Source of the DNA: Cephalotus follicularis
Taxonomy: Eukaryota > Streptophyta > Magnoliopsida > Oxalidales > Cephalotaceae
Direction: 5' to 3'
Length of the DNA: 64,000 bases
Assembly (NCBI GenBank): GCA_001972305.1
Contig: BDDD01005686.1
Coordinates: forward strand, 1-64,000
Under the pieces are notes generated by a model. That model was not told the origin of the DNA, searched no databases, and saw only the letters and a list, made by a program, of their open reading frames with translations. The position numbers and the translations under genes are program-made. Every line of letters starts with the position of its first letter. Position 1 is the stretch's first letter. Shown in pieces: positions 10,955 through 23,344 of this stretch.

Positions 10955-12150
10955 ATGGAAAACAGAGGAAGGCGTGGCCGACGGGGTGGAAGGAATGCTC
11001 CTGTCCTTACTCCTGCCCCTGCTCCTGTTGATGATGAACAGGCTCCTGGTAATGCTTTTCCAGAGTATGATCGTAATGCTCCACCAGCGGGTGCTGAACC
11101 TGAGGTTTGGAGACAATTGTGTGCCACTATGACACAGATGCATACTCTGATGGGACGCCAACAGGCTAGAGTGGAACGTAGACCAAGGAGGGAAGACATG
11201 TTGAGCCGTTTCTTAAAGTTGCACCCTCCAGCATTTGTAGGACTCCCTGATCCTACCCTCGCTGAGTCTTGGCTAATCCATCTGGAAAAGATCTTTGAGG
11301 TCATGGGATGTGATGATGAACAAAGATTGGTATTGGCAGTGTATATGCTCCAAGGAGAAGCCGAGCACTGGTGGGCTATGGTTAATATAGATTGGACAAG
11401 AAATGGTACAGTCCGCTCTTGGGATGCCTTCAAAAGAGAATTCTATGCAAGGTACTACCCTCAGGTAGAGATAGACATAAGATAGATTGAATTTGCTAGC
11501 TTGGTACAAAGAAGCATGACAGTTGCTGAGTATGAGACGAGGTTCACGCAGTTAGACCGATCTGCCCCATACTTAGTGGAAGGCCAAGAGCGTAGAGCAA
11601 AGAAGTTCCTTCGGGGACTGAGATTGGATTTGAGGAGGCATTTGACTCCCTTGGGGTTGACCTCCATATCAGATATTTCTTCCCGAGCTATGCAGCTTGA
11701 GGATATTGCAGCTTAGGCTAAACTGATGAGGAATGCAGCCCGTACCAGGCCTACTCCTTCTTCTTGGCAGAGTGGTAGTGACAGTGGCAGTGCTAAATCA
11801 TAGAAGACTGATAGTAGCCCCTCACCTGGTTCTCAGGGTAGCAATCAGGATAGCGAGAATCTGTCCCGTTCTCAGAGGAGAGGTAGATCGAGGAACGCAC
11901 ATCGAGGCGGCCCATCTTCAGCACCTAGTCAGGGTACACCCTCCAGACTTTCTGAGAGGGGTAATCAGAGTGCTACGATTCCTTGTGTGCATTGTCAGAA
12001 GACCAACCATACTTCTGAGAATTGTAGATGGTTCTTGGGCCATTGCTTGATTTGTGGTGGTCCCGACCACATTGCTAGAGATCGTCCTCGGAGTTGTTGT
12101 CCTAGAGGATTTGATCAGACACTGCGGGCACCGCCTCCACCAGGACCGAC
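10955..12150 (+). pseudogene. gag of element B
   Basis: The start is ATG 10955, MENRGRRGRRGG, a basic Arg/Gly-rich N-terminus, followed by a Pro/Ala linker. The Retrotrans_gag domain spans about 11245-11640 (WLIHLEKIFEVMGC, AEHWWAMVN, FYARYYPQVE, FTQLDRSAPYLVE). A Ser/Arg-rich tail and a double zinc knuckle follow (~11975-12105). The first knuckle ([14 protein letters not shown]) looks complete and the second ([15 protein letters not shown]) has Arg for the last Cys. Double knuckles separated by W.LGHCL fit Del/Tekay elements. Three in-frame TAG stops (11483, 11714, 11801) interrupt it, each explicable as CAG-to-TAG. It shares its frame with protease and RT, so it was one gag-pol polyprotein. 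Confidence 0.88.
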
Positions 12151-14120
12151 AGCTAGTGTACCGTCTTCTTCCCGTGGGACTTCGCAGTCCAGGGGGAAGC
12201 AGCCTATGAGTTCTGCTCCGACAGTTCAGGCTAAAGTGTTTGCTATGGAACCGAGTGCTGCAGCAGGGTCAGATGTTGTGATTGGAGTTACCATTCGACT
12301 CTTTCAACTTCCAGCACGGGTTCTTATTGATCCGGGCTCATCCCATTCATTCATTGCATTGCAATTCGTCTGCCATGTTGGTTTGAGGCCTGAGTACCTT
12401 CCTTTCTTTATGGAGGTATCCACACCTCTCGGTGAGTCAGCGACCACCGATCAAGTGTGTAGAGATTGTATTGTTGAGATTGATGATCGTTGCTTATTAG
12501 CCGATCTTATTGTTTTACCGATGGATTGCCTAGATGTGATTCTTGGCATGGATCGGTTGTCTGCTAGATTTGCTCAGGTGGATTGTCATCAGAAAGTAGT
12601 GGTTTTTAGTCCTCCGGGACGACCACCTTTTCGGTTTCTTGGCACCTTAGAGCCTATGTTTGTTCCGATGATTTCGGCTTTGCATGCGGACAAATTGTTA
12701 CGACAGGGATGCCGGGGGTTTCTGGCACATGTGCTCGATACTGACAGATGGCGGCCGAAACTGGAAGATATTCCAGTGGTTTGCGAGTTCGGAGATGTTT
12801 TCCCTCGGGACTTGACGTTGTTGCCACCAGACAGAGAGATAGAATTTGTGTTTAGTTTGATACCAGGAACTGCACCAATTTCTCGAGCACCGTACCGAGT
12901 GGCACCGATAGAATTGAAAGAGTTAAAGATACAGTTACAGAATCTTCTCGATAAAGGTTTTATAAGACCTAGTGCTTCACCCTGGGGAGCACCTGTTCTT
13001 TTTGTCAAGAAGAAAGATGGATCGCTCCGTATGTGTATTGACTACCGACAGCTCAATAAAGTTACAGTGAAGAATAAGTACCCTCTACCGCACCTTGACG
13101 AGCTATTCGACCAGCTTAGAGGAGCGACAGTGTTTTCTAAGCTCGACTTGAGATCGGCCTACCACCAGTTGAAGGTCAGACCGGAGGATATTCCGAAGAA
13201 GGCTTTTAGATCGAGATATGGCCATTATGAGTTCTTAGTTATGCCTTTTGTTCTGCGGCTTTCATGGACCTGATGAACCGAGTGTTCAGACAGTATTTGG
13301 ATCAGTTCATTGTAGTGTTCATTGACGACCTCTTGGTCTATTCCAGGACCGATGAGGAGCATGCCCAGCACCTCTACATTGTATTGCAAACTTTGAGGGA
13401 TCACCAACTGTATGCCAAATTTGACAAGTACGAGTTTTGGCTATCGAAGGTTGCTTTTCTAGGGCATATTGTTTCTTGTGACGGTTTATCAGTGGATCCA
13501 TCGAAAGTAGAGGCAGTGAAAGATTGGACACGACCGACGAATGCTTCCGAAGTTCACAGCTTCTTGGGTTTAGCAGGGTATTATTGTCGGTTTGTTGAGG
13601 GATTTTCCAGTATTGCGACACCGTTGACCAGATTGACACAGAAGAACGCTGCCTTTATATGGGATAGTGATTATGAAAGAAGTTTTCAAGAGTTGAAAGA
13701 CAGATTGATTTCCGCTCCTGTCCTAGCCTTACCAGACGGGAACGAAGACTTTGTTGTTTACACCGATGCTTCTAGAAAGGGGCTTGGTTGTGTTCTTATG
13801 CAATACGGCAAAGTGATTGCATATGCATCAAGGAAGATCAAACCACATGAGGAAAACTACCTAGTGCATGACTTGGAGTTGGCGGCCATTGTCTTTGCTC
13901 TTGGAAAATGGCGCCACTACCTTTATGGGACCAAGTTCATAGTTTTCACTGATCATAAGAGTCTGAGAAATCTCTTTTCACAAAAGGAATTGAACATGAG
14001 ACAGAGAAGGTGGTTTGAGCTTCTTAATGATTATGATTGTGATATCTAATATCATCCTGGAAAAGCCAATGTCGTTGCAGATGCATTGAGTCGCAAGTTG
14101 TCTTGTATGACTCTTTCCCA
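12151..14120 (+). pseudogene. protease, reverse transcriptase and RNase H of element B
   Basis: The aspartic protease active site [10 protein letters not shown] is near 12325-12355 and a second conserved VILGMDRL near 12540. RT runs from about 12890 ([12 protein letters not shown]) through [55 protein letters not shown] and the catalytic FIDDLLVYS (~13320-13345). RNase H has [11 protein letters not shown] (13755) and [12 protein letters not shown] (13955-13985). At ~13250 about 13-16 nt are missing where elements L and D encode the conserved GxTNAP segment, shifting frame +2 to +1. An in-frame TAA at 14047 replaces an expected Gln (CAA). Catalytic residues are otherwise present. It is not translatable as one protein. 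Confidence 0.92.
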
Positions 14121-15566
14121 TATTCAGGTGCAACCTGCATTGCTTGACCGGATTAGAGATGCACAGATAGTGGATATTGAATTACAGAAAGTGTCTACTA
14201 CTATTGATGAAGGATTGAAACCCAATTTCTCTCTATCTACAGATGGGTTATTAAGATACAGGAACATAATTTGCATTCCAGCCGATAGCGAGTTGAAGGA
14301 AGAGCTTCTTTCTCAAGCTCATAAATCTCGTCTCTCTGTTCATCCAGGGAGTACGAAGATGTATCGTGACCTAAAACTTAGCTATTGGTGGATTGGCATG
14401 AAGAGAGAAATCGCAGAGTTTGTATCGAGATGCCTCACTTGTCAGCAAGTTAAGGCAGAGCACCAGAGACTGGCGGGCTTGCTTCAGCCTTTGCTCATTA
14501 CTGAGTGGAAATGGGAGCATATTACCATGGATTTCGTGTATGGGTTCCTCTGACTCGTGACAGACATGATGGTATTTGGGTTATGGTCGATCGACTAACG
14601 AAGTCGGCCCACTTTCTACCGATTCGGATGACTTATTCTGGAGAGAAGTTGTCCAGATTGTTCATAAAAGAGATTGCTAAGGCACATGGATCTCCTGTTA
14701 GAATTGTTTCAGATCGAGACTCTCGCTTCACTTCCGGGTTTTGGAGGAAGTTACAGGTAGCTATGGGTACAGAATTGAGTTTCAGCACTGCTTTTCATCG
14801 CTAAAAAGATGGTATGTCCGAAAGGACCATTCAGACATTAGAGGACATGCTTCGAGCATATGTACTCGACTTTGGAGGTAGTTGGGATGACTACTTGCAT
14901 TTGATTGAGTTCTCATATGACAATAGTTATCAAAAGAGCATACAGATGGCCCCCTATGAAGCCCTATATGGTAGGAAGTGCCGATCTCCAGTTTGTTGCG
15001 ATCAGGTCGGTGAAAAGAGTATTTTGGGGCCAGAGATTGTACAGATTACCGCAGAGAAAGTGAAATTGATAAGAGACTGACTGATTGTTGCACAGAGTAG
15101 GCAGAAAAGCTATGCGGATGTTCATCGCAGAGGCTTGGAGTTTAGTGTTGGTGACCATGTTTTCCTCAAAGTGTCGCCCACTAAAGGAGTCATGAGATTC
15201 GGGAAGAAAGGAAAGCTTTCTCCTCGTTTTATTGGACTTTTTGAGGTATTGGATCGGATTGGCCGACTTGCTTACAGGCTTGCCTTGCCTCCAGCATTGT
15301 CGGGAGTGCACGATGTGTTCCATGTTTCTCAGTTGAGGAGATATGTTCAAGATCCTTCACACATCATTGAGTATGGTCAGACTCAATTGGAACCTGACTT
15401 ATCGTTTACAGAGACTCCTATACAGATTATTGATCGACAGATCAGAGTATTGAGGAACAAGACCATCCCTTTGGTCAGTGTTCTAGGGCAGTATCATGGT
15501 TCTTTGGAGCGCACCTGGGAGCGCGAGGATGATATGAGAGAGACATATCCTTTCCTATTCGATTGA
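14121..15566 (+). pseudogene. integrase of element B with Del/Tekay-type C-terminus
   Basis: The N-terminal zinc-binding HHCC region is HPGSTKMYRDL...CLTCQQVKAEH (~14340-14465). The catalytic core has the first Asp in ITMDFV (14524), the second in VSDRDSRF (~14710) and the Glu in SERTIQTLEDMLR (~14815). A single-base deletion near 14547 shifts the frame from 1 to 0. Stops lie at 14802 (TAA) and 15078 (TGA, CGA-to-TGA type). The C-terminal VGDHVFLKVSPTKGVMRFGKKGKLSPRFIG and the chromodomain-like end (VLRNKTIPLVSVL, ERTWEREDDMRETYPFLF) end at 15566. The DDE triad is intact, but frameshift and stops make it non-functional. Confidence 0.92.
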
Positions 15567-15606
15567 TTGATCGTTTGACCGATGAATCTCGGGACCAGAT
15601 TCTTTT

Positions 15607-15619
15607 AAGGAGGGGAGAA
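15607..15619 (+). other. polypurine tract of element B
   Basis: AAGGAGGGGAGAA abuts the 3' LTR start (TG at 15620); the plus-strand priming site. Confidence 0.9.
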
Positions 15620-18009
15620 TGTGACGACCGAATTCCCTTTGGTACTGTTTATTCATACATCTTACCGTATTGTATCGTATTGGACCGTACTGAACCGTAT
15701 TGTATTGAGGTATTCTTATACCTATTGATATTGTATTGGTTATGTGCATGTATAGTCGGGATTTTGGGCCAAGTTTCAGAGAGTTGATCAAATCGACTAT
15801 TCAAGTCAATTCTTTCTCGTTCTCTCATTATTCACATTTATTCTTCTCTCTCTATCCTTCTCCCTCTCTCTCTAGCTGAGCAGCCTCCATCTTCCACCAT
15901 TGCAGCCCCGAATTGCATCTCCATCGACAAGAACAGCAATTGCAAGGAGTGGATTAGTGATTGAACGACATCACAACCGATTGAGTGATTGGAAGCTCAA
16001 CTTTTGAAGCTTCAGTGATAGGTAGGACTTCTTTACTGAATTGCCTACTGTTTTATTGATTGATTTATTGAATTGCATGATTGAATTGAATGATCGAGTG
16101 ATTGAATTGAGGTTTTTAGGGTTTATAGCAAACCCTTGACCTAATTCCTAAATTGAATGATTGAAATTGAATTTGTTAGGTTGTAACTAGTCTTACTAAC
16201 CTCAACTGATTGATTGCAAAATTTGGTTTTCAAATAATGGCTTCAAATTTGATTTTGGATTGAGATTGGCCCCATTTTCTACCAGAAAAATTGATCCTGC
16301 CCGGAAATACATCGACCCTTAGCCCAAAGGCATCGATGTCTTTTTCATACGAGTGCTTTATCCTTGATTCTGCAGCAAAGACATCGACGTCTTTCTTAAG
16401 ACGTCTACGTCTTTGACTCGAGATGTCTCTCCCCTGGAAAGACGTCGATGCCGAACATCGATGCGCATTCTCAGGCTATTTTTATTGAAAAGCGTCGACG
16501 CCTTTCTCAAAGGACGTCGACGCCTTTGGCCAATTCTCTACATGAACAAGGAAAGATATCGGCATCTTTCTAAAGACACGACGTCTTTCCTCCATTTTAA
16601 AGAGGAGTCGACGTCTTTCGTTAAAGACATCGACGCCTAATGTACTGAAAGGAGTTTTAACTGTTTTTAAAGCTAGTTTTCTACTTCTTTTCACATCGCC
16701 ACTTGACCGGAAGCTCACTTGAGGTGTTCAAGTGTTTGAAAACAATTTCAATGATTGCACTGACCGATTGATTGCTTAATTCGTGAGTGTTGCTGCGAGT
16801 CTAAATCGGTAAAATGGATGCACGTTCCCATCCCTCCATTAGGCACCACCACTTATTGCTTTGCTTCGATGTTGTATTGATACATCGATCGATTGCTTGA
16901 GTCGTGAGTGTTGTTGCGAGCCCAAGTCGATACGATGGACGCACGTTCCCATTTCTCCATTAGACACCACCACTTATTGACTTTACCCAATATTGTATTG
17001 ACTCGATTGATTGATTGATTGTATTGTATGGATCCTATAGAGCGACCTTATAATTCGTGTCGGCATGTTAGGGCGTTGACTCTGTCCGACTATTCCGCCG
17101 ATCATTTCACTTATTGTATTGTATTGACCCGCTGACGAGCGGTACCGATTGATTGTCGATTGATGCTCCCTTGAGGCCATAGCTCCCTAACGGTATTAGT
17201 AGCTCCCTCGATTGTAGCTCATCGAGACCGTATTGACCCAGCCATAGGCTGGAAGATCTATGAGTTCTAGACTTGATCAATCTGGAAACCGTAGATAGAT
17301 CTCCCAACCTTTTTGAAGGACTACCTTTAGTGGGATTGATCACCGCTAACCGATTGACATTGTATTGACCCGGTCGCATGCTCTATACGATATTGATTGA
17401 TTGATTGGGTGTTTCATACACCACCATTGAGTGTCTGCCATTGATTGACTGTTATAGATCCGATTCGTATGCTCTGTTGGGCCACTGTCATACGGATAGT
17501 CTGATCGCCAATTGTACATGTACATTTGCCATGTCATTCATTGATATTGTACACTGCACATTGTTATTGTATAAATTGTCTCCGATACTGCACACTGTAC
17601 ATGCATACATACTGCATGGGGTTTCTGCTTAGCCGGTGTGGCTAACCCCATCCTTCAGGGTGGGGCTGTGTTGTACCTTTGTGTGAGGCATAGGTAGGGC
17701 AGCAGGTAGCAGTGGACAGAAGGACTGAAGACTATTGATCGCATGACTGCTTGGGTACCGCAGAGCTGGTTGTGAGACTTTGTAGTGGAAATTGGAATGT
17801 ATTGAATTGAGATATGTATTGAAAAGACTTGTATTGTAAAGGATTTGTGTCGTATGTATGGATCGGTGTATTGTACCTTCCGCAACTGATATATATATTG
17901 CAAAGTTTTAAGTTTTTCCGCATTTTTATATTGCTAGTCCCGACCATTGTATTGTATTTTGGATTGAGCGTAATGCCACGTGTCCGCCCTGCGAGCGCGG
18001 GGTGTTACT
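15620..18009 (+). mobile_element. 3' LTR of element B
   Basis: Same length as the 5' LTR. The TATA-like site has changed to CTATTCAAG. GGTAGGAC is at 16021-16028 and the hairpin TTAGCC/GGCTAA at 17629-17645 is intact (decayed to TTAGTC in the 5' copy). The last base is T instead of A (GTTACT), but the TSD AAATC follows directly. Confidence 0.95.
16290..16640 (+). repeat. GACGTCGACGTC-type array in B 3' LTR
   Basis: Counterpart of 9051-9400. Unit-by-unit comparison shows changes mostly at the TCGA centre (for example GTCGAC in one LTR, ATCGAC, GTCTAC or CACGAC in the other), so the palindrome centres mutate faster than the linkers look to. Confidence 0.75.
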
Positions 18010-18090
18010 AAATCCCAAAATCTTAAGCTATTTTTTTTTATCAAAATCTCTTTGTATTTACCTAAAACTACATCTTGCATTCATTACCTC

Positions 18091-19230
18091 ATGCCGAAGA
18101 CAAAGCACGCATCGCAAGGAGGAAGAACACCAATTGGGTCAAGATACAAGAACTCTTATGCTGCTAGAAAGGTACTCTACGGTAGAATCGTAGATTTTAG
18201 CTTTACTACTAGTGATAAGTTCAATTTCGAGCAGTGGTTTCAAGCTTTAGGCTAGAGAGATTACTTCACAATCAATGCTTCTTATTATGTAGAGATTGTG
18301 AAGGAGTTTTATAGTAATTTAAAAAATGTTGGAGATAGTTGTAATATAAGTTAGAATTGAAGCCTAGAATTAATAGACTTGTGATTAAATTTGATAATCA
18401 AATTCTAGGAAACATCTTGGGAGTCCCTGTTGTTGGGTCCAAGTTTTTTGAAACAAAAAAGTGGTGAGAGGACCCTGAATTGGTTTTAAAGGATTGTCTT
18501 AGGGTATTGTACCCTAATGAGAACATCTTTGGTGGTATGGCTAAGCCAACCAACCTTTTTTCGGCTGCGCATAGATTGCTACACCATATTATAGGCACAT
18601 ACAGTCTACCTACATCCAGTGGGCATGAAAAAATGAGGTACCAAGACCTATACATTTTGTGGCACAATGTTAGTGGTAAACCACAGAACCTTCGACATTT
18701 AATAATGAAAAATATGATGAGAGCAAGTTCTAAGGTGGATGGTGCATTACCATATGGAATGGTAATCACCAAGATTATTTCTTAATTTGGTATTGTTATT
18801 GGTAATGAGGTACCCTCAAGGATAGATGTTGGCGACATCTACAATGCCTCATCCCTTAAGAGAATGGGATGGAAAACGGTGCATAACACCAATGAAGGTT
18901 TTGTATGGTTACCCAAGGAGGGAGGAAGGAGAAGAAGAAGGGTTGAGGGTGAGGGAGCTGAGGAACAAAGTAAAGCTCAAGGTCCAAAACAAGCCCCTAG
19001 ACCTCAAATGCAACAAGGAGAATCAAGCAGCGGTAGTTATTCACATTCTATGGAAATTTTTGCTGAATTGAAGAAACTACACATCAAAATGGACAATATG
19101 CGAGACGAGTGATGATCAGCGAAGACGACATAGGAGAGTCAAGAAGAAGTTGGTGGCAAAAGGAGTGATTGAAGCTGCTGATATCTCGGATTCAGAAGAA
19201 CAAGGAGGAAAAGATGGCATGGAGAATTGA
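18091..19230 (+). pseudogene. ORF2 of element C, plant transposon-protein-like
   Basis: The ATG at 18091 opens MPKTKHASQGG with a basic start. The protein resembles the plant-specific 'putative plant transposon protein' family often found with UBN2 gags: FNFEQWFQALG, YVEIVKEFYSNLKN, ILGNILGVPVVGSKFFETKKW, DPELVLKDCLRVLYP, AHRLLHHIIGTY, YQDLYILWHNVSGK, LPYGMVITKI, VGDIYNASSLKRMGW and a basic GRRRRR, then a Glu/Gln-rich tail and an acidic end (AADISDSEEQ). Its biochemical role is not known to me. Stops lie at 18253, near 18465 and at 18783; frameshifts near 18350 (frame 1 to 0) and near 19105. It lies downstream of insertion B, about 175 bp from the internal TATA in the pre-insertion order. Confidence 0.8.
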
Positions 19231-19755
19231 CTCTTCATGCTTTTTATTTGATCCTTTTGTTTTAAACTTTTAAATGTTTCTTGATCTTTTAAATGTTTTC
19301 TTAAATTCTTTGTATTGTATGAATGACATTTTGTGTTATTGGATGGTTGTGTCAAAACTATATGTTCAATGAATATCGGTTTTCCAATTTTTTGATATCT
19401 TTCTGTTTATGGATGATGAATGATTGGGATATACAATGTTTAATATATTTGTGAATTGATTAAGGGGGAGAATGTTTTGTTTAAAGTGGTAGTATATTGA
19501 ATTAAGGGAAAATGTTTAAAGTGTTTACGTGTAACCTTTTTGATGATTTCCAAGAAGGGGGAGAGTTTTTAAGTTTACATGCATGGTATGTTTTGAGGGA
19601 GATGCTTAAGATATTTGAGATGTTTATTGGTATAATGTTTAAGTGGTATTTATTTGATGAATTTTTGGTATATAAAGAATAATTTGATGCACGAATTAAG
19701 GGGGAGTTTGAGTTTATTTTTTAGTAGTTTTTAATTTTCTGAAAAAGGATAATGA
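19231..19755 (+). other. 3' non-coding region of element C with repeated GGGGGAG tracts
   Basis: No ORF. It contains three polypurine-tract-like sites, TTAAGGGGGAGAATG (19461), GAAGGGGGAGAGTT (19554) and TTAAGGGGGAGTTTG (19698), each like the functional tract before the 3' LTR. AATGA at 19751-19755 is the left TSD of solo LTR E. Confidence 0.7.
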
Positions 19756-19957
19756 TGTAACGCCCGGTATTTTCATTTTTGTAATTGTAATAACCGCAAA
19801 TTCAATTAATATATATTGATTTCCATGTTTAAAATAAATATACATTTTAATTGAATTATCTGCCCAATTATCATAATTTTGTGATTGATAATTGTTTGGA
19901 TTGATTGGAGGTTCGTTCGGTGAAAACCGGACTCATGAAACCCTAAAACAGCCTTGG

Positions 19958-20042
19958 ACAGTCGACTGTCACAGGGGAACAGCCGACTGCATGGAGCGTG
20001 TTGAGGACAGTCGACTGGCCCATGCATCCAGTCGATTGGATT
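19958..20042 (+). repeat. AGTCGACT array 1 in LTR F
   Basis: Two exact AGTCGACT units with decayed ones (cagccgactg, cagtcgattgg), about 175 bp into the LTR, upstream of the likely transcription start. Confidence 0.8.
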
Positions 20043-21227
20043 TTTGACAGAACAGGTGTCTGTGCATGTGTGAAACAGAACATGGCGTGGCATGCAAGGG
20101 GGATAGGTGTCGTGGGCATTCTCCAGCTGCCATGACATGCAAGGAAAGCCCTTGCATGTGCTCTGCAAGTCACAGACCTGCCACCTGCAAAATCAAAGAG
20201 AGAAAGGTGAGAAATGAAAAGGAAAGAAGCATGCATGTGAGAGAGAGAAGGAAGGAAAGAGGCTGAGTAAATACTCTGGCGAATTAAAAGGCTTCTAACC
20301 TCTATATCAGCTCTCCAGAGGCTGAACCTGAGTGTTAAAAACCACTGATTTGAGGATAATTGCTAGAGGATTGGAAGAGCTTGCATGTGGAGGGTTTAGA
20401 GCTCAAAGAGGAACTTGGAAGCTTGGACTTCTCCTGGTAAGTTCCAAATCCGAATCCCCTGATATATGTTGATAAGGTAACTATAAGGATGTTAATCTTC
20501 TGTTACATGGTTATGTTTAACATCTTCTAGAATTATGGAATTGAATTGGTAAATGGAAGTAAGAATATGGACAAGCTTAGAGAATCTTAACAACTCTAAT
20601 TGATCTATAGTTGCTGTTATGACTTAGTATATGCCTCTTGATTCCTTAAGTATGCATATACTTTCTGTCAAACATGATTAAGTTAACAACTTGAGAATTG
20701 ATTTGGAATGGTAAAAGAAAGAAGCTATAAAGCTTAGAGAGTTAAATGATTTCATTTCAAATTGAGGTTGTTAGTTGATATGCCCACAGATTCTCCTAAA
20801 TATACACATACATCTTCTGTCAACATTCACATCATTGAATCCGAGATTGAGTAATAGTTTACATAGAGTTCAAAGAAAGTTGTAAATGGAAGCTAGAGAC
20901 TTAAAGGATTGGTAATAAGCTACTATAAAAGTGGTAATTGTAGCTGTGTAATCTAGTTGAACTCCCCGTGCTAATGCATGTGTCCACAAACATGCATGCA
21001 TTGATTGAACCTACTGGATTGAAGATTGTTTGTGTAAAAAGTGACTTGGAAGCTTAAAGAGATAGATCACTCAATTGATCTTGGGATAGCAAATTGAGGT
21101 AGGGGTAGTGTTATGTTTTGGAAGATATGTTCATGCATTTCATGTATGTTAATTTCTCCTTGCATTGAACTGATTGGCATTGAATTTGCATTACATTTAC
21201 ACTGATCTGCCTGAATTCTAGGCAAAA

Positions 21228-21347
21228 ATAGTCGACTGGCATTGAAAACAGTCGACTACACAATTGATTCAGTCGACTGGCAAAGCCTGGCAGTCGACTA
21301 CACAACCCAACAGTCGACTGGTTCTTGAAGGCAGTCGACTGTCTGGG
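21228..21347 (+). repeat. AGTCGACT array 2 in LTR F
   Basis: Six exact AGTCGACT units in about 115 bp, with linkers ACACAAYYSA alternating with GGCAAAGCCTGG or GGTTCTTGAAGG. It starts about 125 bp after the GGTAGGGG box. Confidence 0.88.
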
Positions 21348-22634
21348 CAGAAATTTGCATACCATGGATTGAATTGCTACTGTTTTGCATTGCTATTGAT
21401 CAGTATACACTACCATCATATAGTATGCACTGTTGATGTTATTTAACATCATTACTACTGATATTTCACTGATCGAATGAAACTAGGTGCAATATGCACA
21501 ATTTTATGGTTTTAAACACCATTATCAAATGAAGAATTATTATTCACAAGAACTACTGATCTGCCTCCTACATGAGAGGTACCTACTGTTTGTTTCCAAA
21601 TTGGAAACCACTACTGTACTGATATCGTTTCCTCACATGAGATGTACGATTACTGAAATGTTATATGTTCTAAAGAAAACACCTCGATATTGCATATTGA
21701 TTATATATGTAATATTATTACTGATTGTACTGATTGAATTGATTGTCTATGTTACTGCCGTAGTCGCGTGATGGAAGATATCACTAGCTACGGATGGTGG
21801 TCCTGTGTGCCAGGAGTTGTCCAGAGTATCACCCACACTGTCTGCGATTGCAGAACCTACTGTTGAACTATCCGCCAATGCCGGTAGTCAACGTACCTGA
21901 TCTATCAGCCTCAATGAAGGGTGATGGATTAGGTGGTGCGCAGTTTGTGCTAGGAGTTAGCGATATGCGTCACCGAAACCACTGTATGAATTGATTGTAC
22001 CCTTGTGCGGTATTCTTGCATATGGATTTTTTATGGCCATTTCGCATGATTGCTTATATATTGGCTCATTCAAACGTTATTTTATATAAACTGTCATACA
22101 TGTTGCATGCATATATTGCTCAGCATACTTTATCTTCCTACTTAGCCAAGTGAGGACAATGGCTAACCCCCCTACAGTTTCAGATTAAGCAAAGACTGGG
22201 AGTTGCGGCTGAAGCTGGGAGAGCTTCTACTTTTGTCGTTTTAAGGTTGTTGTTTTCTTTTGATGTATTGTAATGTAATGAACGAATCATACCTCGTTAT
22301 GTTGTATTGCTTATGTTAAGGATCATGTTGGATTGTACCCGCACGTAGTATGGGATGCGTGAAGATGGCTTGAAATTTTATATTCCGGCTTATTGACTGC
22401 TTCCGCATATTGTTATATCTGTTTAATGAAATACTGGAATGTATGTTTAATACTGATATCACCATATATGTTGTCTTATGGTATGGAACCGAAAAATGGG
22501 GTGTGACAGTAATATTTCATTTTAAGATGTAATCTTATGTTGAATTAATGAAAATGTTGGAGATTTTGACCTCAATAATGTTACCAAACCCTAATAATTG
22601 TTTTGGGGAAAGAAATGTGCATGATAGACCAAAA

Positions 22635-22815
22635 ACGTCGTAGTTCTGGGGCAAACGCATCGATGTCTTTGGAAAGACATCGAGGCCTATGGGACCAAAG
22701 GCACACATGAATGCATGTACATGCACATCGATGTAGGCGAAGACATCGACTCCCTCTTGTAAAAAGGGAAAAGACAACGACGTCTATGGAAGACGTCGAC
22801 GTCTTTGAAAAGAAT
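22635..22815 (+). repeat. GACATCGACGTC-type array 1 in LTR E
   Basis: Units CGCATCGATGTCTTT, AAGACATCGAGG, CACATCGATG, AAGACATCGACT, ACAACGACGTC and AGACGTCGACGTCTTT; mostly ATCGAC/ATCGAT centres. Confidence 0.78.
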
Positions 22816-23336
22816 GTCAGTCACGTTGTGAACTGACAGAGTAACATGCAAGAGGGGAGGAGTTAGGATCCTTGCAGGCGCCTTGAGGCACGGGAAGGAG
22901 ACGTGTTGATCATGCACAATGGCCTCCTGACCTGCATGATTGAAGAAGGGTGAAGTAGGTAACAAGTGTTACCATGCATGCAACCTGCAAAAGAAAACAT
23001 GAGAAGAAAACAAAATGGAATGCAGAGTTCTGGGAAAGAGGGAGAGAACACGACAGTGTTCATTGAATGCAAGGAGAAAGAGGATGGGGGAGCCATCTGC
23101 ATAAGAACAACCCCCTCCCTACCTCTCTCTCTCTCGTTTAAACACCAAAGGAAAGGAAGAGAAGGAAACCAGTGAGTGGAAAAAGAGGGAGACACCATTG
23201 TTGAGCTTGGTTGAAGCTTGGAACTGGGAGCTGGTGGCTTGCAGCAATGGGAAGGACCTAGAGGCTGCTGTAACCAGTTTGGAACTTAAAGGGGTGGACT
23301 TTCCAGTTCCTAACGTGGGACAACAAGGTAGGGGAA

Positions 23337-23344
23337 GTGATGAT
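23337..23344 (+). promoter_or_regulatory. Conserved GGTAGGGG box in LTR E
   Basis: AAGGTAGGGG resembles a 5' splice donor. The same box occurs at 21098 (F), 35082 and 42415 (D) and 62346-62339 minus (M), each time 100-300 bp before a palindrome array; B has GGTAGGAC at 8783 and 16021. The function is inferred only. Confidence 0.4.

Larger units (their letters stand above)
8382..18009 (+). mobile_element. Element B, full-length Ty3/gypsy (Del/Tekay-like), 9628 bp
   Basis: Both LTRs are 2390 bp (8382-10771, 15620-18009). The perfect TSD AAATC lies at 8377-8381 and 18010-18014. A PBS, gag, protease, reverse transcriptase, RNase H, integrase and polypurine tract follow in gypsy order. It is inserted into element C between its internal TATA and ORF2. 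The equal LTR lengths and modest LTR differences suggest it is younger than C, but the polyprotein is already broken by stops and frameshifts. Confidence 0.96.
19786..22508 (+). mobile_element. Solo LTR F (D family)
   Basis: 2723 bp, TGTAATAACCGC to GGGGTGTGACA, with perfect TSD GTAAT (19781-19785, 22509-22513). It aligns along its length with both LTRs of element D (AATTAATRTAYATTG start, GAGAAAGGTGAGAAA near 20197, GGTAAGTTYCAAATCC near 20440). GGTAGGGG is at 21098-21105, hairpin TTAGCC/GGCTAA at 22142-22166, and AGTATGGGATGCGTGAAG near 22347. It lies 30 bp inside LTR E. Confidence 0.95.

Noticed and set aside
10882..11433. A 183-codon minus-strand ORF
   Set aside because: It is the antisense shadow of the B gag, which has clear gag motifs on plus.
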